NCBI RefSeq assembly: GCF_029813115.1
Contig: NZ_JAPZDS010000025.1
Coordinates: forward strand, 1 to 36,022
DNA length: 36,022 bases
Origin: Aureimonas sp. SK2
GTDB lineage: Bacteria; Pseudomonadota; Alphaproteobacteria; Rhizobiales; Rhizobiaceae
Direction: 5' to 3'
The position numbers and the translations under genes were made by a program. Position 1 is the stretch's first letter; every line of letters starts with the position of its first letter. The notes beneath the pieces are model-generated. The model was not told the DNA's origin. It did no database searches and was given only the letters and a program-made list of their open reading frames with translations. This document shows, one piece after another, positions 18,924 to 27,795 of this stretch.

Positions 18924-18940
18924 GGGCCTACGAGGACTTC

Positions 18941-20350
18941 ATGGTCACCATCGCCATCATCGGACGTCCGAACGTCGGCAAGTCCACCCTGTTCAACCGC
19001 CTCGTCGGGCGCAAGCTTGCGCTGGTGGACGACCGGCCGGGCGTCACGCGCGACCGGCGCGAGGGCGAGGCGCGCCTGCTCGACCTCGACTTCCGCGTGA
19101 TCGACACGGCAGGCCTCGAGGAGGCGGGCGCCGACACGCTGGAAGGGCGGATGCGCGCCCAGACCGAACTCGCGATCCAGGACGCCCACCTGTCGCTCTT
19201 CGTGGTGGACGCCAAGGCCGGCATCACGCCGGAGGACGAGACCTTCGGCGATCTCCTGCGACGTCGTGGCAAGCCCGTGATCCTCGTCGCCAACAAGTCG
19301 GAGGCTCGGGGCTCCGACGCCGGCTTCTACGACGCCTTCTCGCTCGGTCTCGGCCAGCCCTGCGCCATCTCGGCCGAGCACGGCGAGGGCATGGGCGACC
19401 TGCGCGATGCGATCGTCGAGGCGCTGGGGATCGACGCGTTCGAGGATCCCGACGCCGCCTCGGCCGACCCGGAGGCGGAGATCGAGTTCGACGAGGACGG
19501 CGAGCCGATCGAGCGCTACGACGCGACCAAGCCGCTCAACATCGCCATCGTCGGCCGGCCCAACGCCGGCAAGTCCACGCTGGTGAACCGCTTTCTCGGC
19601 GAGGACCGTCTCCTCACCGGCCCCGAAGCGGGCATCACGCGCGATTCGATCTCGGTCGAGTGGGAATGGCGCGGCCGCCGGGTGAAGATGTTCGACACGG
19701 CCGGCATGCGCCGCCGCGCCCGCGTGCAAGAGAAGCTGGAGAAGCTCTCGGTCGCCGACGCGCTGCGCGCCATCCGCTTCGCCGAGGTCGTGGTGATCGT
19801 CTTCGACGTCACGATTCCCTTCGAGAAACAGGACCTCACTCTCGTCGACCTCATCGCCCGCGAGGGCCGTGCGCCGGTCCTCGCCTTCAACAAGTGGGAC
19901 CTCGTCGAGGACCGGCAGGCCGTGCTCGCGGATCTGCGCGAGAAGACCGAGCGGCTCCTGCCGCAGGTGCGCGGCGTCAAGGCCGTGACCGTCGCGGGCG
20001 CGACGGGCGAGGGGCTCGACCGCCTGATGAAGGCGATCACCGAGACGCACGAGACCTGGAACCGGCGCATCTCCACGGCCAAGCTCAACCAGTGGCTGGA
20101 GCGTATGGTGGCGCACCATCCGCCCCCGGCTGTCTCGGGCCGGCGCGTCAATATCAAGTACATGACGCAGATCAAGACGCGGCCGCCGACCTTCATCCTC
20201 CATACCTCGCGCCCCGAGGCCGTCGGCACCGCCTACACGCGCTATCTCGTCAACGGCTTACGCGATCAGTTCGGCCTCGTCGGTATCCCGATCCGCATGA
20301 CCATGCGCAAGTCCGACAACCCCTACGCCCACAAGGCGAAGAAGTTCTGA
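18941..20350 (+). CDS. der: ribosome-associated double GTPase Der (EngA)
   Basis: Der is an essential GTPase for assembly of the 50S ribosomal subunit. Both G domains are complete in its 469 residues: first, GRPNVGKST (8-16), DTAG (55-58), NKSE (118-121); second, GRPNAGKST (205-213), DTAG (252-255), NKWD (317-320). An acidic linker (about 166-192) joins them, and the C-terminal ~110 residues form the KH-like domain ([20 protein letters not shown]). ATG 18941 follows GAGGA at close spacing. Length is normal for the family. Confidence 0.97.
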   Translation: MVTIAIIGRPNVGKSTLFNRLVGRKLALVDDRPGVTRDRREGEARLLDLDFRVIDTAGLEEAGADTLEGRMRAQTELAIQDAHLSLFVVDAKAGITPEDETFGDLLRRRGKPVILVANKSEARGSDAGFYDAFSLGLGQPCAISAEHGEGMGDLRDAIVEALGIDAFEDPDAASADPEAEIEFDEDGEPIERYDATKPLNIAIVGRPNAGKSTLVNRFLGEDRLLTGPEAGITRDSISVEWEWRGRRVKMFDTAGMRRRARVQEKLEKLSVADALRAIRFAEVVVIVFDVTIPFEKQDLTLVDLIAREGRAPVLAFNKWDLVEDRQAVLADLREKTERLLPQVRGVKAVTVAGATGEGLDRLMKAITETHETWNRRISTAKLNQWLERMVAHHPPPAVSGRRVNIKYMTQIKTRPPTFILHTSRPEAVGTAYTRYLVNGLRDQFGLVGIPIRMTMRKSDNPYAHKAKKF

Positions 20351-20370
20351 CATCGCCGTGTTCGCCGGAG

Positions 20371-20395
20371 CATTAACCAATCGCTAAGGTTAATG
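20371..20395. promoter_or_regulatory. inverted repeat upstream of the cell-wall hydrolase gene
   Basis: CATTAACC (20371-20378) and GGTTAATG (20388-20395) are a perfect 8-bp inverted repeat with a 9-base spacer. The left half continues as TTAA-N7-CTAA (20373-20387), one base off the TTAA-N7-TTAA core of CtrA boxes. It could be a regulator site, with CtrA one candidate. Confidence 0.35.
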
Positions 20396-20401
20396 ACCGA
20401 T

Positions 20402-20436
20402 GATCGGCTTCCGATGGAACTTTCCGGAAGCCGGTC
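20402..20436 (+). promoter_or_regulatory. hairpin enclosing the ribosome-binding site of the cell-wall hydrolase gene
   Basis: GATCGGCTTCC (20402-20412) pairs with GGAAGCCGGTC (20426-20436) over 11 bp with one wobble pair. The stem ends one base before the ATG at 20437, and the only ribosome-binding site, GGAAG (20426-20430), is inside it. Translation should be low unless the stem opens. Confidence 0.5.
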
Positions 20437-21585
20437 ATGACACAAGCGAAGCGTGGAGCCCGACGGGGGGCCGCCAGATCCGCCGCCCGCCGCTCCGCGT
20501 TCCGCCGCGCCGTCCTGTCGCTCGGCGCCGTGTTCGCCGTTCTGCCGGCCATGCCGACCGCGATCACCAACAGCGGCCTGTCCGGCATGGACGCGGCCTC
20601 CGGGCTTCCGGCGCAGCTCCTCACGCTCTCCGCCTTTTCCACCGATCCGGGCTTCGACGAGGCGGAGGCGGACATCGCGCTCCTGCCCTCGGACGGTCCG
20701 GTCTTCGTGCGCGACGGGTCCGCCCGCGTGCCGGCCGATAGGGGAGGGCGCGTCGGCCCGCGTCCGCTCGCCGCCGTCCAGCCGCGATTCTCGGCCGGCG
20801 TGATCGTGCCTTCGGCCAATATCCTGCGCCCCGGCCTCGCGCTCGGCGACGACGAGATGCGCACCGCGCTGGCCGGCCCGATGCGGCCGAGCGGCACCGT
20901 GCGCACCGCCTTCCGCCGCCCCGGCGACGACGTTCGCCTGCCCTCGGCGGACGCGCGGGTCCAGGTCGCCGCCGTGGCACCCTCCGCCGCGAAGCCGGTG
21001 CCGGCCGGCAAGGTCGATGCGCTCCAGACGCTCGCAGCCTATGCGCCGGAAGCCAAGCCCGGCAGTTCCAGCCTCTTCGACGCCGTGCTCAACCCCAGGG
21101 GGCGCGACTTCGTGCCGCCGATCGGCGAGAAGGACCACGCCTGGGCGGCGTCGATCTTGCCCGCCTCGTCCTTCACCGAGAAGGAGCAGGCCTGCCTCGC
21201 GCGCGGCATCTACTTCGAGGCGCGCGGCGAGAGCGAGAAGGGCCAGGCGGCAGTGGCGCAGGTCATTCTCAACCGCGTGCGCAATCCGTCCTACCCCAAG
21301 ACGATCTGCGGCGTCGTTTACCAGAATCAGGACTGGAAGAACCGCTGCCAGTTCTCCTTCGCCTGCGACGGCATCAAGGACGTGATCTGGAACAAGCGCG
21401 CCTACGGCACGGCCAAGCGCATTGCCGGCGAGGTCACGCGCGGCGAAACCTGGCTCTCCGAGGTCGGCTCGGCCACCCACTACCATGCGACCTATGTGAA
21501 CCCGCGCTGGGCGCGCACCATGCAGAAGGTCGACAAGATCGGCCTGCACATCTTCTACCGCACCTTCGGCGGCGGCTGGCGCTAG
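20437..21585 (+). CDS. cell wall hydrolase, SleB family
   Basis: SleB-type (Hydrolase_2) enzymes cleave peptidoglycan glycan strands. The 382-residue protein has an Arg-rich N-terminus followed by a hydrophobic stretch (about 25-45) that is a signal peptide or anchor. A long linker region of low conservation follows (about 50-245). The C-terminal catalytic domain (about 250-375) reads EKEQACLARGIYFEARGE, where the glutamate after YF is the likely catalytic acid, then QVILNRVRNPSYPKTICGVV, QFSFACDG and SATHYHATYVNP. Its start is embedded in a hairpin and an inverted repeat lies upstream, so expression looks tightly controlled. The gene is separate from der by 86 bases. Confidence 0.9.
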   Translation: MTQAKRGARRGAARSAARRSAFRRAVLSLGAVFAVLPAMPTAITNSGLSGMDAASGLPAQLLTLSAFSTDPGFDEAEADIALLPSDGPVFVRDGSARVPADRGGRVGPRPLAAVQPRFSAGVIVPSANILRPGLALGDDEMRTALAGPMRPSGTVRTAFRRPGDDVRLPSADARVQVAAVAPSAAKPVPAGKVDALQTLAAYAPEAKPGSSSLFDAVLNPRGRDFVPPIGEKDHAWAASILPASSFTEKEQACLARGIYFEARGESEKGQAAVAQVILNRVRNPSYPKTICGVVYQNQDWKNRCQFSFACDGIKDVIWNKRAYGTAKRIAGEVTRGETWLSEVGSATHYHATYVNPRWARTMQKVDKIGLHIFYRTFGGGWR

Positions 21586-21686
21586 GCCGACCGCTGCCAT
21601 ACATGCGGACGGGATGACGGCCGTTCGCGCCGCCACACGGTGATGTGAAGACACGCGCGGGCGCCGCGCGGGCGAGGCGGCCAGCG

Positions 21687-22028
21687 ATGAACGACAGGAC
21701 CGAGAAGACAGACGCCGAGCTCGCCGAAGACCGGGCTCGGCTCAAGGCGCGCCTCGACCATTTCAAGGCGACCCAGACGACGATCCCGCCGGAGCCGGAC
21801 GGCAAGCCCGGCTCGATGCAGGGCATGGCGCAGGGTCTGAAGATCGCCAGCGAGTTCATCGCGGGCGTCGTGGTGGGCGCCGTGATCGGCTACGGGATCG
21901 ACCAGTTCTTCGGCACCGCGCCCTTCGGCCTCATCGTCTTCCTGCTTTTCGGCTTCGCGGCCGGGGTGCTCAACGTCATCCGCTCGGCCAGCCAGCCGAC
22001 CCCGCCCGCCGATCCCGGTTCACGATAA
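21687..22028 (+). CDS. atpI: ATP synthase subunit I
   Basis: AtpI is a small membrane protein that helps assemble the c-ring and may carry Mg2+. The 113-residue protein has a charged N-terminus (1-50) and two membrane helices (about 54-72 and 78-97; [20 protein letters not shown], then [19 protein letters not shown]), as expected. ATG 21687 follows GAGG; the frame is open 14 codons further up, in GC-rich sequence with no better start. First gene of the Fo operon, as in other alphaproteobacteria, where the F1 genes lie elsewhere. Confidence 0.9.
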   Translation: MNDRTEKTDAELAEDRARLKARLDHFKATQTTIPPEPDGKPGSMQGMAQGLKIASEFIAGVVVGAVIGYGIDQFFGTAPFGLIVFLLFGFAAGVLNVIRSASQPTPPADPGSR

Positions 22029-22096
22029 GACGATCCCTCGGGGACAGAGCCGGCATTTCGCTTTGCGGGGTGTTGCGCACCGCGATTGAGGACGCT

Positions 22097-22891
22097 ATGG
22101 CAGTCTCGCTCCGAGAGGGCGAGCATAAGAGGACCAAGCGTTTGGCGAACGATCCCCTTCATCAGTTTCAGATTTCTCGGCTGGTTCCGATCGAAATCGG
22201 CGGGGTCGATTTCTCGTTCACCAATTCTTCGCTGTTCATGGTCGCGACTGTCGCCGTGGCGACGGGCTTCCTGTATTGGTCGACGCGCGGCCGCGGCCTC
22301 GTGCCCAGCCGCTCGCAGTCGGTCTCGGAACTCTCCTACGAATTCATCGCCAGCATGCTGCGCGACGCGGCGGGATCCAAGGGGATGAAGTTCTTCCCCC
22401 TCGTGTTCTCGCTCTTCATGTTCATCCTGGTGGCGAACCTGCTGGGGATGTTCCCCTACTTCTTCACCGTCACCAGCCACCTGATCGTCACCTTCGCTCT
22501 GGCGCTCCTCGTCATCGGCACGGTGGTGGTCGCCGGCATCAAGGGCCACGGGCTCGGCTGGTTCAAGGTCTTCGTGCCGTCCGGCGTTCCGGCGGCGGTT
22601 GTGCCCTTCGTGGTGCTGATCGAGGTGATCTCGTTCCTCTCGCGCCCCGTTTCGCTCTCGGTTCGTCTCTTCGCCAACATGCTGGCGGGCCACATCACCC
22701 TCAAGGTCTTCGCCGGCTTCGTCACCTCGCTGGGCGCGCTCGGCGCGGTCGGCGTCGGCGGCGCGATCCTGCCGCTCCTCATGACGGTCGGCATCACGGC
22801 GCTCGAGTTCCTCGTGGCGTTCCTGCAGGCCTACGTCTTCGCGGTCCTGACCTGCATGTACCTCAACGACGCGGTTCACGTTCACCACTGA
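22097..22891 (+). CDS. atpB: ATP synthase Fo subunit a
   Basis: Subunit a forms the two proton half-channels next to the c-ring. The 264-residue protein has about six membrane helices and the essential arginine R190 in [18 protein letters not shown] 22097 follows GAGGA. The family normally begins near [11 protein letters not shown], here at the TTG of 22142, which also has a purine-rich sequence (AGAGGACC) upstream; the first 15 residues may therefore be untranslated. Second gene of the operon. Confidence 0.95.
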   Translation: MAVSLREGEHKRTKRLANDPLHQFQISRLVPIEIGGVDFSFTNSSLFMVATVAVATGFLYWSTRGRGLVPSRSQSVSELSYEFIASMLRDAAGSKGMKFFPLVFSLFMFILVANLLGMFPYFFTVTSHLIVTFALALLVIGTVVVAGIKGHGLGWFKVFVPSGVPAAVVPFVVLIEVISFLSRPVSLSVRLFANMLAGHITLKVFAGFVTSLGALGAVGVGGAILPLLMTVGITALEFLVAFLQAYVFAVLTCMYLNDAVHVHH

Positions 22892-22963
22892 TCCGCATCC
22901 CCTCGTCACGTGGCCGATCCGGTCGCGGACCTCATCCCGCACGATCCACTAAAGGAGTTTCAC

Positions 22964-23188
22964 ATGGACGCGGAAGCTGCACGTTACATCGGTGCTGGTC
23001 TGGCCTGCTTCGGCATGGCCGGCACGGCTCTCGCCCTCGGCAACATCTTCTCGAGCTTCCTCACCGGCGCTCTGCGCAACCCGTCGGCCGCCGACGGCCA
23101 GTTCGGCCGCCTGATCTTCGGCTTCGCCGTCACGGAAGCTCTGGGCATCTTCTCGCTGCTCATCGCGCTGCTGCTGCTCTTCGTCTAA
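22964..23188 (+). CDS. atpE: ATP synthase Fo subunit c
   Basis: A 74-residue hairpin of two membrane helices joined by the polar loop RNPSAADGQ. The proton-binding carboxylate is E58 in FAVTEALGIF. GAGLACFGMAGTALALG carries the glycine/alanine pattern that packs the c-ring. AAAGGAG six bases before the ATG is the strongest ribosome-binding site of the operon, fitting the need for many copies. A GC-rich hairpin follows the gene. Confidence 0.96.
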   Translation: MDAEAARYIGAGLACFGMAGTALALGNIFSSFLTGALRNPSAADGQFGRLIFGFAVTEALGIFSLLIALLLLFV

Positions 23189-23212
23189 TCCTAGGTTCTT
23201 GGGATTGTGCAG

Positions 23213-23238
23213 CCGGCCGCCCCGGACGGGGCGGCCGG
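23213..23238 (+). other. intercistronic hairpin between atpE and atpF'
   Basis: CCGGCCGCCCC (23213-23223) and GGGGCGGCCGG (23228-23238) form a perfect 11-bp stem with a 4-base loop, without a T run. It lies 24 bases after the atpE stop and inside the operon, so it probably protects the atpE message or lets only part of transcription through. Confidence 0.6.
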
Positions 23239-23260
23239 ACCCGTATCATCGGAGTGGGAC

Positions 23261-23878
23261 ATGTTCGTCACTGAAGCTTTCGCGCAGACTGGGAGTGCTC
23301 CCGATGGGCATGGAACGCCTTTGACGTCCTCTCCGACCCCGCCGACCGCCGAGGCCATCGGCGTGCCCGAAGGCGCGCACGAGGCCGGCGGGACCTTCCC
23401 GCCGCTCAACCCCGAATTCTTCGCCTCGCAGATCCTCTGGCTGGCGATCACCTTCGGCGTGTTCTACTATGTCCTGTCGAAGACGATCGTGCCGCGCATC
23501 GCCTCCGTCCTGGAGAACCGCCGCGAGCGCATCGCCGCCGATCTCGAGGCCGCCGAGCGTTTGCGCGCCGATGCCGACGAGGCCCAGGCCGCCTACGAGC
23601 AGGAGCTCGCCAGCGCCCGCGCCAACTCGCAGAAGATCGCCGGCGAAGCCCGCGATTCGGCCCGATCCGGCGCCGACGCCGAGCGCAAGCGCATCGAGAG
23701 CGAACTCGACGCCAAGCTGGAAGCCGCGCAAGGCCGCATCGCCGAGATCAAGGCTCGTGCGCTGGCCGACGTCGACACGATCGCGACGGACGCCGCCGAA
23801 GCCATCCTGACCGAGCTGACCGGCACCAACGTTCCGCAGCAGGACGTCGCAGCCGCCGTCCGCGCCGTGCGCGCTTGA
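23261..23878 (+). CDS. atpF': ATP synthase Fo subunit b'
   Basis: Subunit b' pairs with b to form the peripheral stalk; separate b and b' genes are typical of alphaproteobacteria and phototrophs. The 205 residues begin with a Pro/Thr-rich, low-conservation stretch (1-50), then one membrane helix (about 60-78, QILWLAITFGVFYYVLSKTI), then a long coiled coil (about 85-190). ATG 23261 follows GGAG; the frame is open 18 codons upstream, but that part is the hairpin region. Two genes named atpF/atpG occur in databases; this is the diverged b' copy. Confidence 0.92.
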   Translation: MFVTEAFAQTGSAPDGHGTPLTSSPTPPTAEAIGVPEGAHEAGGTFPPLNPEFFASQILWLAITFGVFYYVLSKTIVPRIASVLENRRERIAADLEAAERLRADADEAQAAYEQELASARANSQKIAGEARDSARSGADAERKRIESELDAKLEAAQGRIAEIKARALADVDTIATDAAEAILTELTGTNVPQQDVAAAVRAVRA

Positions 23879-23889
23879 GGAGCTGAACC

Positions 23890-24372
23890 ATGCATTTCGA
23901 TGCAACCTTCTGGGCGCTGATCGGCCTCATCCTGTTCCTCGCCATCGTCGCCTACTTCAAGGCGCCGGCCATGGCCGCCCGCTCGCTCGACAACCGCGCC
24001 AAGCGGATCGAGAACGAGATGGAGGAGGCCCGCGAGCTGAAGGAAGAGGCCAAGCGCCAGCTCGCCGACTACCAGCGCCGCCGCCGCGAGGCCGAGGCTG
24101 AAGCGCGCGAGATCGTCGCCAGCGCCCAGCGCGAGGCGCAGGCCCTCGTCGAGGAAGCCCGCGTCAAGAGCGAGGAATACGTCGCCCGCCGCACGCAGGT
24201 CGCCGAGCAGAAGATCGCCCAGGCCGAGTCCGACGCGATCGCCGAGGTCCGCGCCTCCGCCGTCAACATCGCGATCGACGCCGCCACGCGGGTGATCACC
24301 GAGCGGGGTCTGGGCACCGACGGCGCGATGACCGAGAAGTCCATCGAGGAAGTCCGCCGCCGCCTCAACTGA
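23890..24372 (+). CDS. atpF: ATP synthase Fo subunit b
   Basis: The 160-residue b subunit has one N-terminal membrane helix (about 5-22, FWALIGLILFLAIVAYF) and a long charged coiled coil (about 35-130) reaching to F1. GAGGAG lies nine bases before the ATG, and the gene starts 11 bases after atpF'. It is the last gene of the Fo operon and is followed by a clear terminator. Confidence 0.95.
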   Translation: MHFDATFWALIGLILFLAIVAYFKAPAMAARSLDNRAKRIENEMEEARELKEEAKRQLADYQRRRREAEAEAREIVASAQREAQALVEEARVKSEEYVARRTQVAEQKIAQAESDAIAEVRASAVNIAIDAATRVITERGLGTDGAMTEKSIEEVRRRLN

Positions 24373-24398
24373 GCGCTGCCGCATTTGGAGCTGAACAG

Positions 24399-24422
24399 GC
24401 CGCCCCTCGGGGCGGCTTTTTT
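24399..24422 (+). terminator. rho-independent terminator of the Fo operon
   Basis: GCCGCCCC (24399-24406) and GGGGCGGC (24409-24416) form the stem (seven pairs with a 4-base loop), followed by six T (24417-24422). It lies 26 bases after the atpF stop. Confidence 0.92.
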
Positions 24423-24643
24423 GTTGGCGCTTCCAAATATGGGATACTGAAGACCCGGCCCGTCAGCGGCCTAACCGCTTGTGTCGTCGCGACCTCCAAG
24501 ACTGCCCGTCGCATGCTCGATGTCGACCATGAAACCCGCTGCTGTCCCACATCGACGCGTCCGATTCATGGATCGGACTCAGCCTTCGGCCGAGGTGAGG
24601 GAAGCGGTTCTCCGTCGCCTAGCCGCCATCTGGCGGTGTGCGC

Positions 24644-25351
24644 TCAATCCATACGCGCGAGCCGCAGCGCAACCGGAGCAAAGCTGCGGCGGTGGTGGGG
24701 GCAGGGACCGTCCGCCTCGATCGCCACCATGTGCGCGGCCGTGCCGTAGCCCATGTGCCGGCCGAAGCCGTAGGCGGGGTGCGCCCGGCACAGCGCCGTC
24801 ATCATCCGGTCCCGCGTCACCTTGGCGACGATCGACGCCGCGGCGATCGACAGCGACTGCGCGTCGCCCCCGATCACGGCCGTCGCGGGGCAGGCGAGCC
24901 GGGGCGGCACGTCGCGCCCGTCGATCAGCGCATGCGTCGGGTCTTCGGCGAGACCGGCCAGCGCCCGCCGCATCGCGTTGAACGTCGCCTGCCGGATGTT
25001 GACGGTATCGATTTCCGCCGCACTGGCCGTGCCGATCCCGACATGGCAGGACCGCAGGATCTCGGCGAACAGCCGCTCGCGCTCCGGCGCCTTCAGCTTC
25101 TTGGAATCGTCGAGGCCGGCGGGCACGCAAGCGAGGTCGAGCACCACGGCGGCGGCGACAACCGGCCCGGCCAGCGGCCCGCGCCCGGCCTCGTCCACCC
25201 CGGCGATCCGTGCGCAACCCAAAGCCCCGAGCATGCGCTCCAACGCATCGGTCGGCCTCGGCCTGTCGGAGCGCGGCAGGACGGCGGCGAAGGGAAGGGA
25301 AAGCGAAGGATCGGAGGCATGGCGAGTCATGATGCGGCGAACCTCGCGCAT
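24644..25351 (-). CDS. rnhB: ribonuclease HII
   Basis: RNase HII cuts RNA in RNA-DNA hybrids and removes ribonucleotides misincorporated in DNA. The 235-residue protein shows GVDEAGRGPLAGPVV with D53 and E54, DSKKL, then IDG with D144 and GGD with D163, followed by SIAAASIVAKVTRDRMM; these four carboxylates are the metal site. The N-terminus is about 40 residues longer than in E. coli. ATG 25351 follows AAGGA; the ATG at 25330 with GAGG upstream is an alternative seven residues shorter. It lies downstream of the radical SAM gene on the same strand (126 bases) and converges on the Fo operon. Confidence 0.95.
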   Translation of the reverse strand: MREVRRIMTRHASDPSLSLPFAAVLPRSDRPRPTDALERMLGALGCARIAGVDEAGRGPLAGPVVAAAVVLDLACVPAGLDDSKKLKAPERERLFAEILRSCHVGIGTASAAEIDTVNIRQATFNAMRRALAGLAEDPTHALIDGRDVPPRLACPATAVIGGDAQSLSIAAASIVAKVTRDRMMTALCRAHPAYGFGRHMGYGTAAHMVAIEADGPCPHHRRSFAPVALRLARMD

Positions 25352-25477
25352 TCTCCGATCCTTCTCAAGCGCGCATGCCTTGGGGTGGCCAGACCTACGC
25401 GCCCATGACGGCGGCGGAACGGGGAAAAACCGCCGACGCCCTTCGCCCGGTTGCGGCGCCGGGCGATCTCGTCCTCC

Positions 25478-26635
25478 TCAGAGCAGCGAAAGCTGCACCC
25501 CGCCGCCCTTGGGCGCACGGAACAGGTCGGTGCGCAGCTTGGAGCGTTCGAGGTTCAGATGGAGGCGCTTGGCCGCCATCTCAAAGCGGCGCTTGATCTG
25601 CTGCGCGTAGGGGCCCCGGCCGGTCATCCGCTGCCCCCATTCGGGATCGTAGTCCTTGCCGTCGCGCATGGAGCGCAGGAGCGTCATCACGTGCCGGTAG
25701 CGGTTGGGATAGTGGCGCAGCAGCCATTCCTTGAAGAGCGGCGAGACCTCCAGCGGCAGGCGGAGGAGCACGTAGCCGACCTCCCTCGCGCCGGCCTCGG
25801 CCGCTGCCTCCAGAAGCCGCTCGATCTCCGAATCGGTGAGGCCCGGAATGATCGGCGCCGTCATCACCATGGTCGGAATGCCGGCTTCGGTGAGTTGGCG
25901 CACCGCGTCGAACCGCTTGGCCGGCGTCGCCGCGCGCGGCTCCATGGTGCGTGCCAGGTGCCGGTCCATCGTCGTGACGGATACCGCCACCCGCGCCAGG
26001 CCCTTGGCCGCCATGCGCCCGAGGATGTCGATGTCGCGGGTCACCAGCGCCGACTTCGTCACGATGCCGACGGGATGGTTGGCCCGCTCCAGCACTTCGA
26101 GGATCTCGCGCATGATGCGGCGCGTCTTCTCGATCGGCTGGTAGGGGTCGGTGTTGGTGCCGATGGCGATGGAGCGCGGCTCGTAGCCGGGCTTCGACAG
26201 CTCGTCCTCCAGAAGCTCCGCCGCGTTCGGCTTGGCGAAGAGCTTGGACTCGAAGTCTAGGCCGGGCGACAGGCCCATATAGGCGTGGGTCGGGCGCGCG
26301 AAGCAGTAGACGCAGCCGTGCTCGCAGCCGCGATAAGGGTTTACCGAGCGGTCGAAGGAGATGTCGGGCGACTGGTTGCGTGTGATGATCGTGCGAGCCG
26401 CCTCGTTCTGCACTTCCGTGCGGAAGGGCGGCAGCTCGTCGATCGTCGCCCAGCCGTCGTCGAAGGCCGCGCGCGAGAAGGGCTCGTAGCGCCCGGACGG
26501 ATTGAGGCCGGCGCCGCGCCCGCGCCGGCGGTCGAAGCCGACGCGCAGGCCCGACTGGTTCAGCATGTGGTTCGCCGTGTCGACGCTGCGCGAAGGCGAA
26601 AGGGCAGCGCGGTCGATACTGCGGATCTCGGACAT
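25478..26635 (-). CDS. radical SAM protein, SPL-like (PA0069 family)
   Basis: The 385-residue protein has the radical SAM cluster motif CEHGCVYC (C104, C108, C111), binding a 4Fe-4S cluster with S-adenosylmethionine, preceded by DRSVNPYRG. This arrangement and IAIGTNTDPYQPIEK place it with the PA0069 family, distantly related to spore photoproduct lyase. The substrate is unknown; DNA lesion repair is a common guess. That guess gains weight from a LexA-type box (26695-26709) about 60 bases upstream. ATG 26635 follows AAGGGA. Both ends look complete. Confidence 0.9.
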   Translation of the reverse strand: MSEIRSIDRAALSPSRSVDTANHMLNQSGLRVGFDRRRGRGAGLNPSGRYEPFSRAAFDDGWATIDELPPFRTEVQNEAARTIITRNQSPDISFDRSVNPYRGCEHGCVYCFARPTHAYMGLSPGLDFESKLFAKPNAAELLEDELSKPGYEPRSIAIGTNTDPYQPIEKTRRIMREILEVLERANHPVGIVTKSALVTRDIDILGRMAAKGLARVAVSVTTMDRHLARTMEPRAATPAKRFDAVRQLTEAGIPTMVMTAPIIPGLTDSEIERLLEAAAEAGAREVGYVLLRLPLEVSPLFKEWLLRHYPNRYRHVMTLLRSMRDGKDYDPEWGQRMTGRGPYAQQIKRRFEMAAKRLHLNLERSKLRTDLFRAPKGGGVQLSLL

Positions 26636-26694
26636 GGGACAGGGTTCCCTTCGGATGCGATCCCGATATGACCGAGATCCTAATCATCGAATAG

Positions 26695-26709
26695 GAACAA
26701 TACAAGAAC
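26695..26709 (-). promoter_or_regulatory. LexA (SOS) box of alphaproteobacterial type
   Basis: GAAC (26695-26698), seven bases, GAAC (26706-26709): read on the minus strand GTTC-N7-GTTC, the exact consensus of alphaproteobacterial LexA. It lies about 60 bases before the radical SAM gene and the same distance before the divergent gene at 26768. On the minus strand TTGTAT and TAGGAT, 17 bases apart, could be promoter elements with the box over the -35 part. Confidence 0.65.
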
Positions 26710-26767
26710 AAAACGGAACGAAACGGGAAGCTGGCGGCGCGGCGCGCCGTGCGCTAACGCAAGGACC

Positions 26768-27247
26768 ATGTTGACCGTCCTGATCCACGGCGCCGACGAT
26801 CCGGCCTTGCTCGCCCAGACCCTGGCACCCCTCGTCGCGGGCGCCGTCGAGGGCGTCCTGCGGGACGTCGTGGTCCTCGACGCGCAGGCAGACGACGTGC
26901 GCCGCGTCGCCGATCATGCCGGCTGCCGGTTGGACGGGATCGAGGAGGTGCTGGCCGGGGCCGGGACGCTGAAGGGCGACTGGATCCTCCTGGTCCGGGC
27001 CGGCGAGCGACTGCCCGACAACTGGATCGATCGCGTCATGCGCTATGCCGGCGGGCTTTCGGGCAAGGGCGAAGCGGCACGTCTGCCGGACCCGGAAGCC
27101 GGCGTCTTCGATCGTCTTTTCGGGCGATCGGGCGGGGCGGTGCTTGTTTCCAAGGCGGCGCTCGCAGCCAAGGCGCCGTCCGCCGCGGGTCGGATCGACA
27201 GGCTCCTGCGGTCGCTTCGCCCTCGCCCGATGCGACGGGGCGGCTGA
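26768..27247 (+). CDS. glycosyltransferase-like protein
   Basis: A 159-residue protein with the fold pattern of the N-terminal half of a family 2 glycosyltransferase: LTVLIHGADDPALLAQTLAP at the start, a helix, then VVVLDAQADD and GDWILLVRAGERLPDNWID, where active enzymes have a D-x-D metal site. No such motif is clear here, and the protein lacks a C-terminal half, so it may be a degenerate or non-catalytic relative. AAGG is close before ATG 26768. It converges on moaB with only five bases between stops. Function unknown. Confidence 0.65.
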   Translation: MLTVLIHGADDPALLAQTLAPLVAGAVEGVLRDVVVLDAQADDVRRVADHAGCRLDGIEEVLAGAGTLKGDWILLVRAGERLPDNWIDRVMRYAGGLSGKGEAARLPDPEAGVFDRLFGRSGGAVLVSKAALAAKAPSAAGRIDRLLRSLRPRPMRRGG

Positions 27248-27252
27248 GGTAC

Positions 27253-27791
<539 letters not shown>

Positions 27792-27795
<4 letters not shown>

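Noticed and set aside
26706-26719. Second LexA half-site pair (GAAC, six bases, GAAC)
   Set aside because: Spacer is six, not seven; only the first pair matches the consensus.
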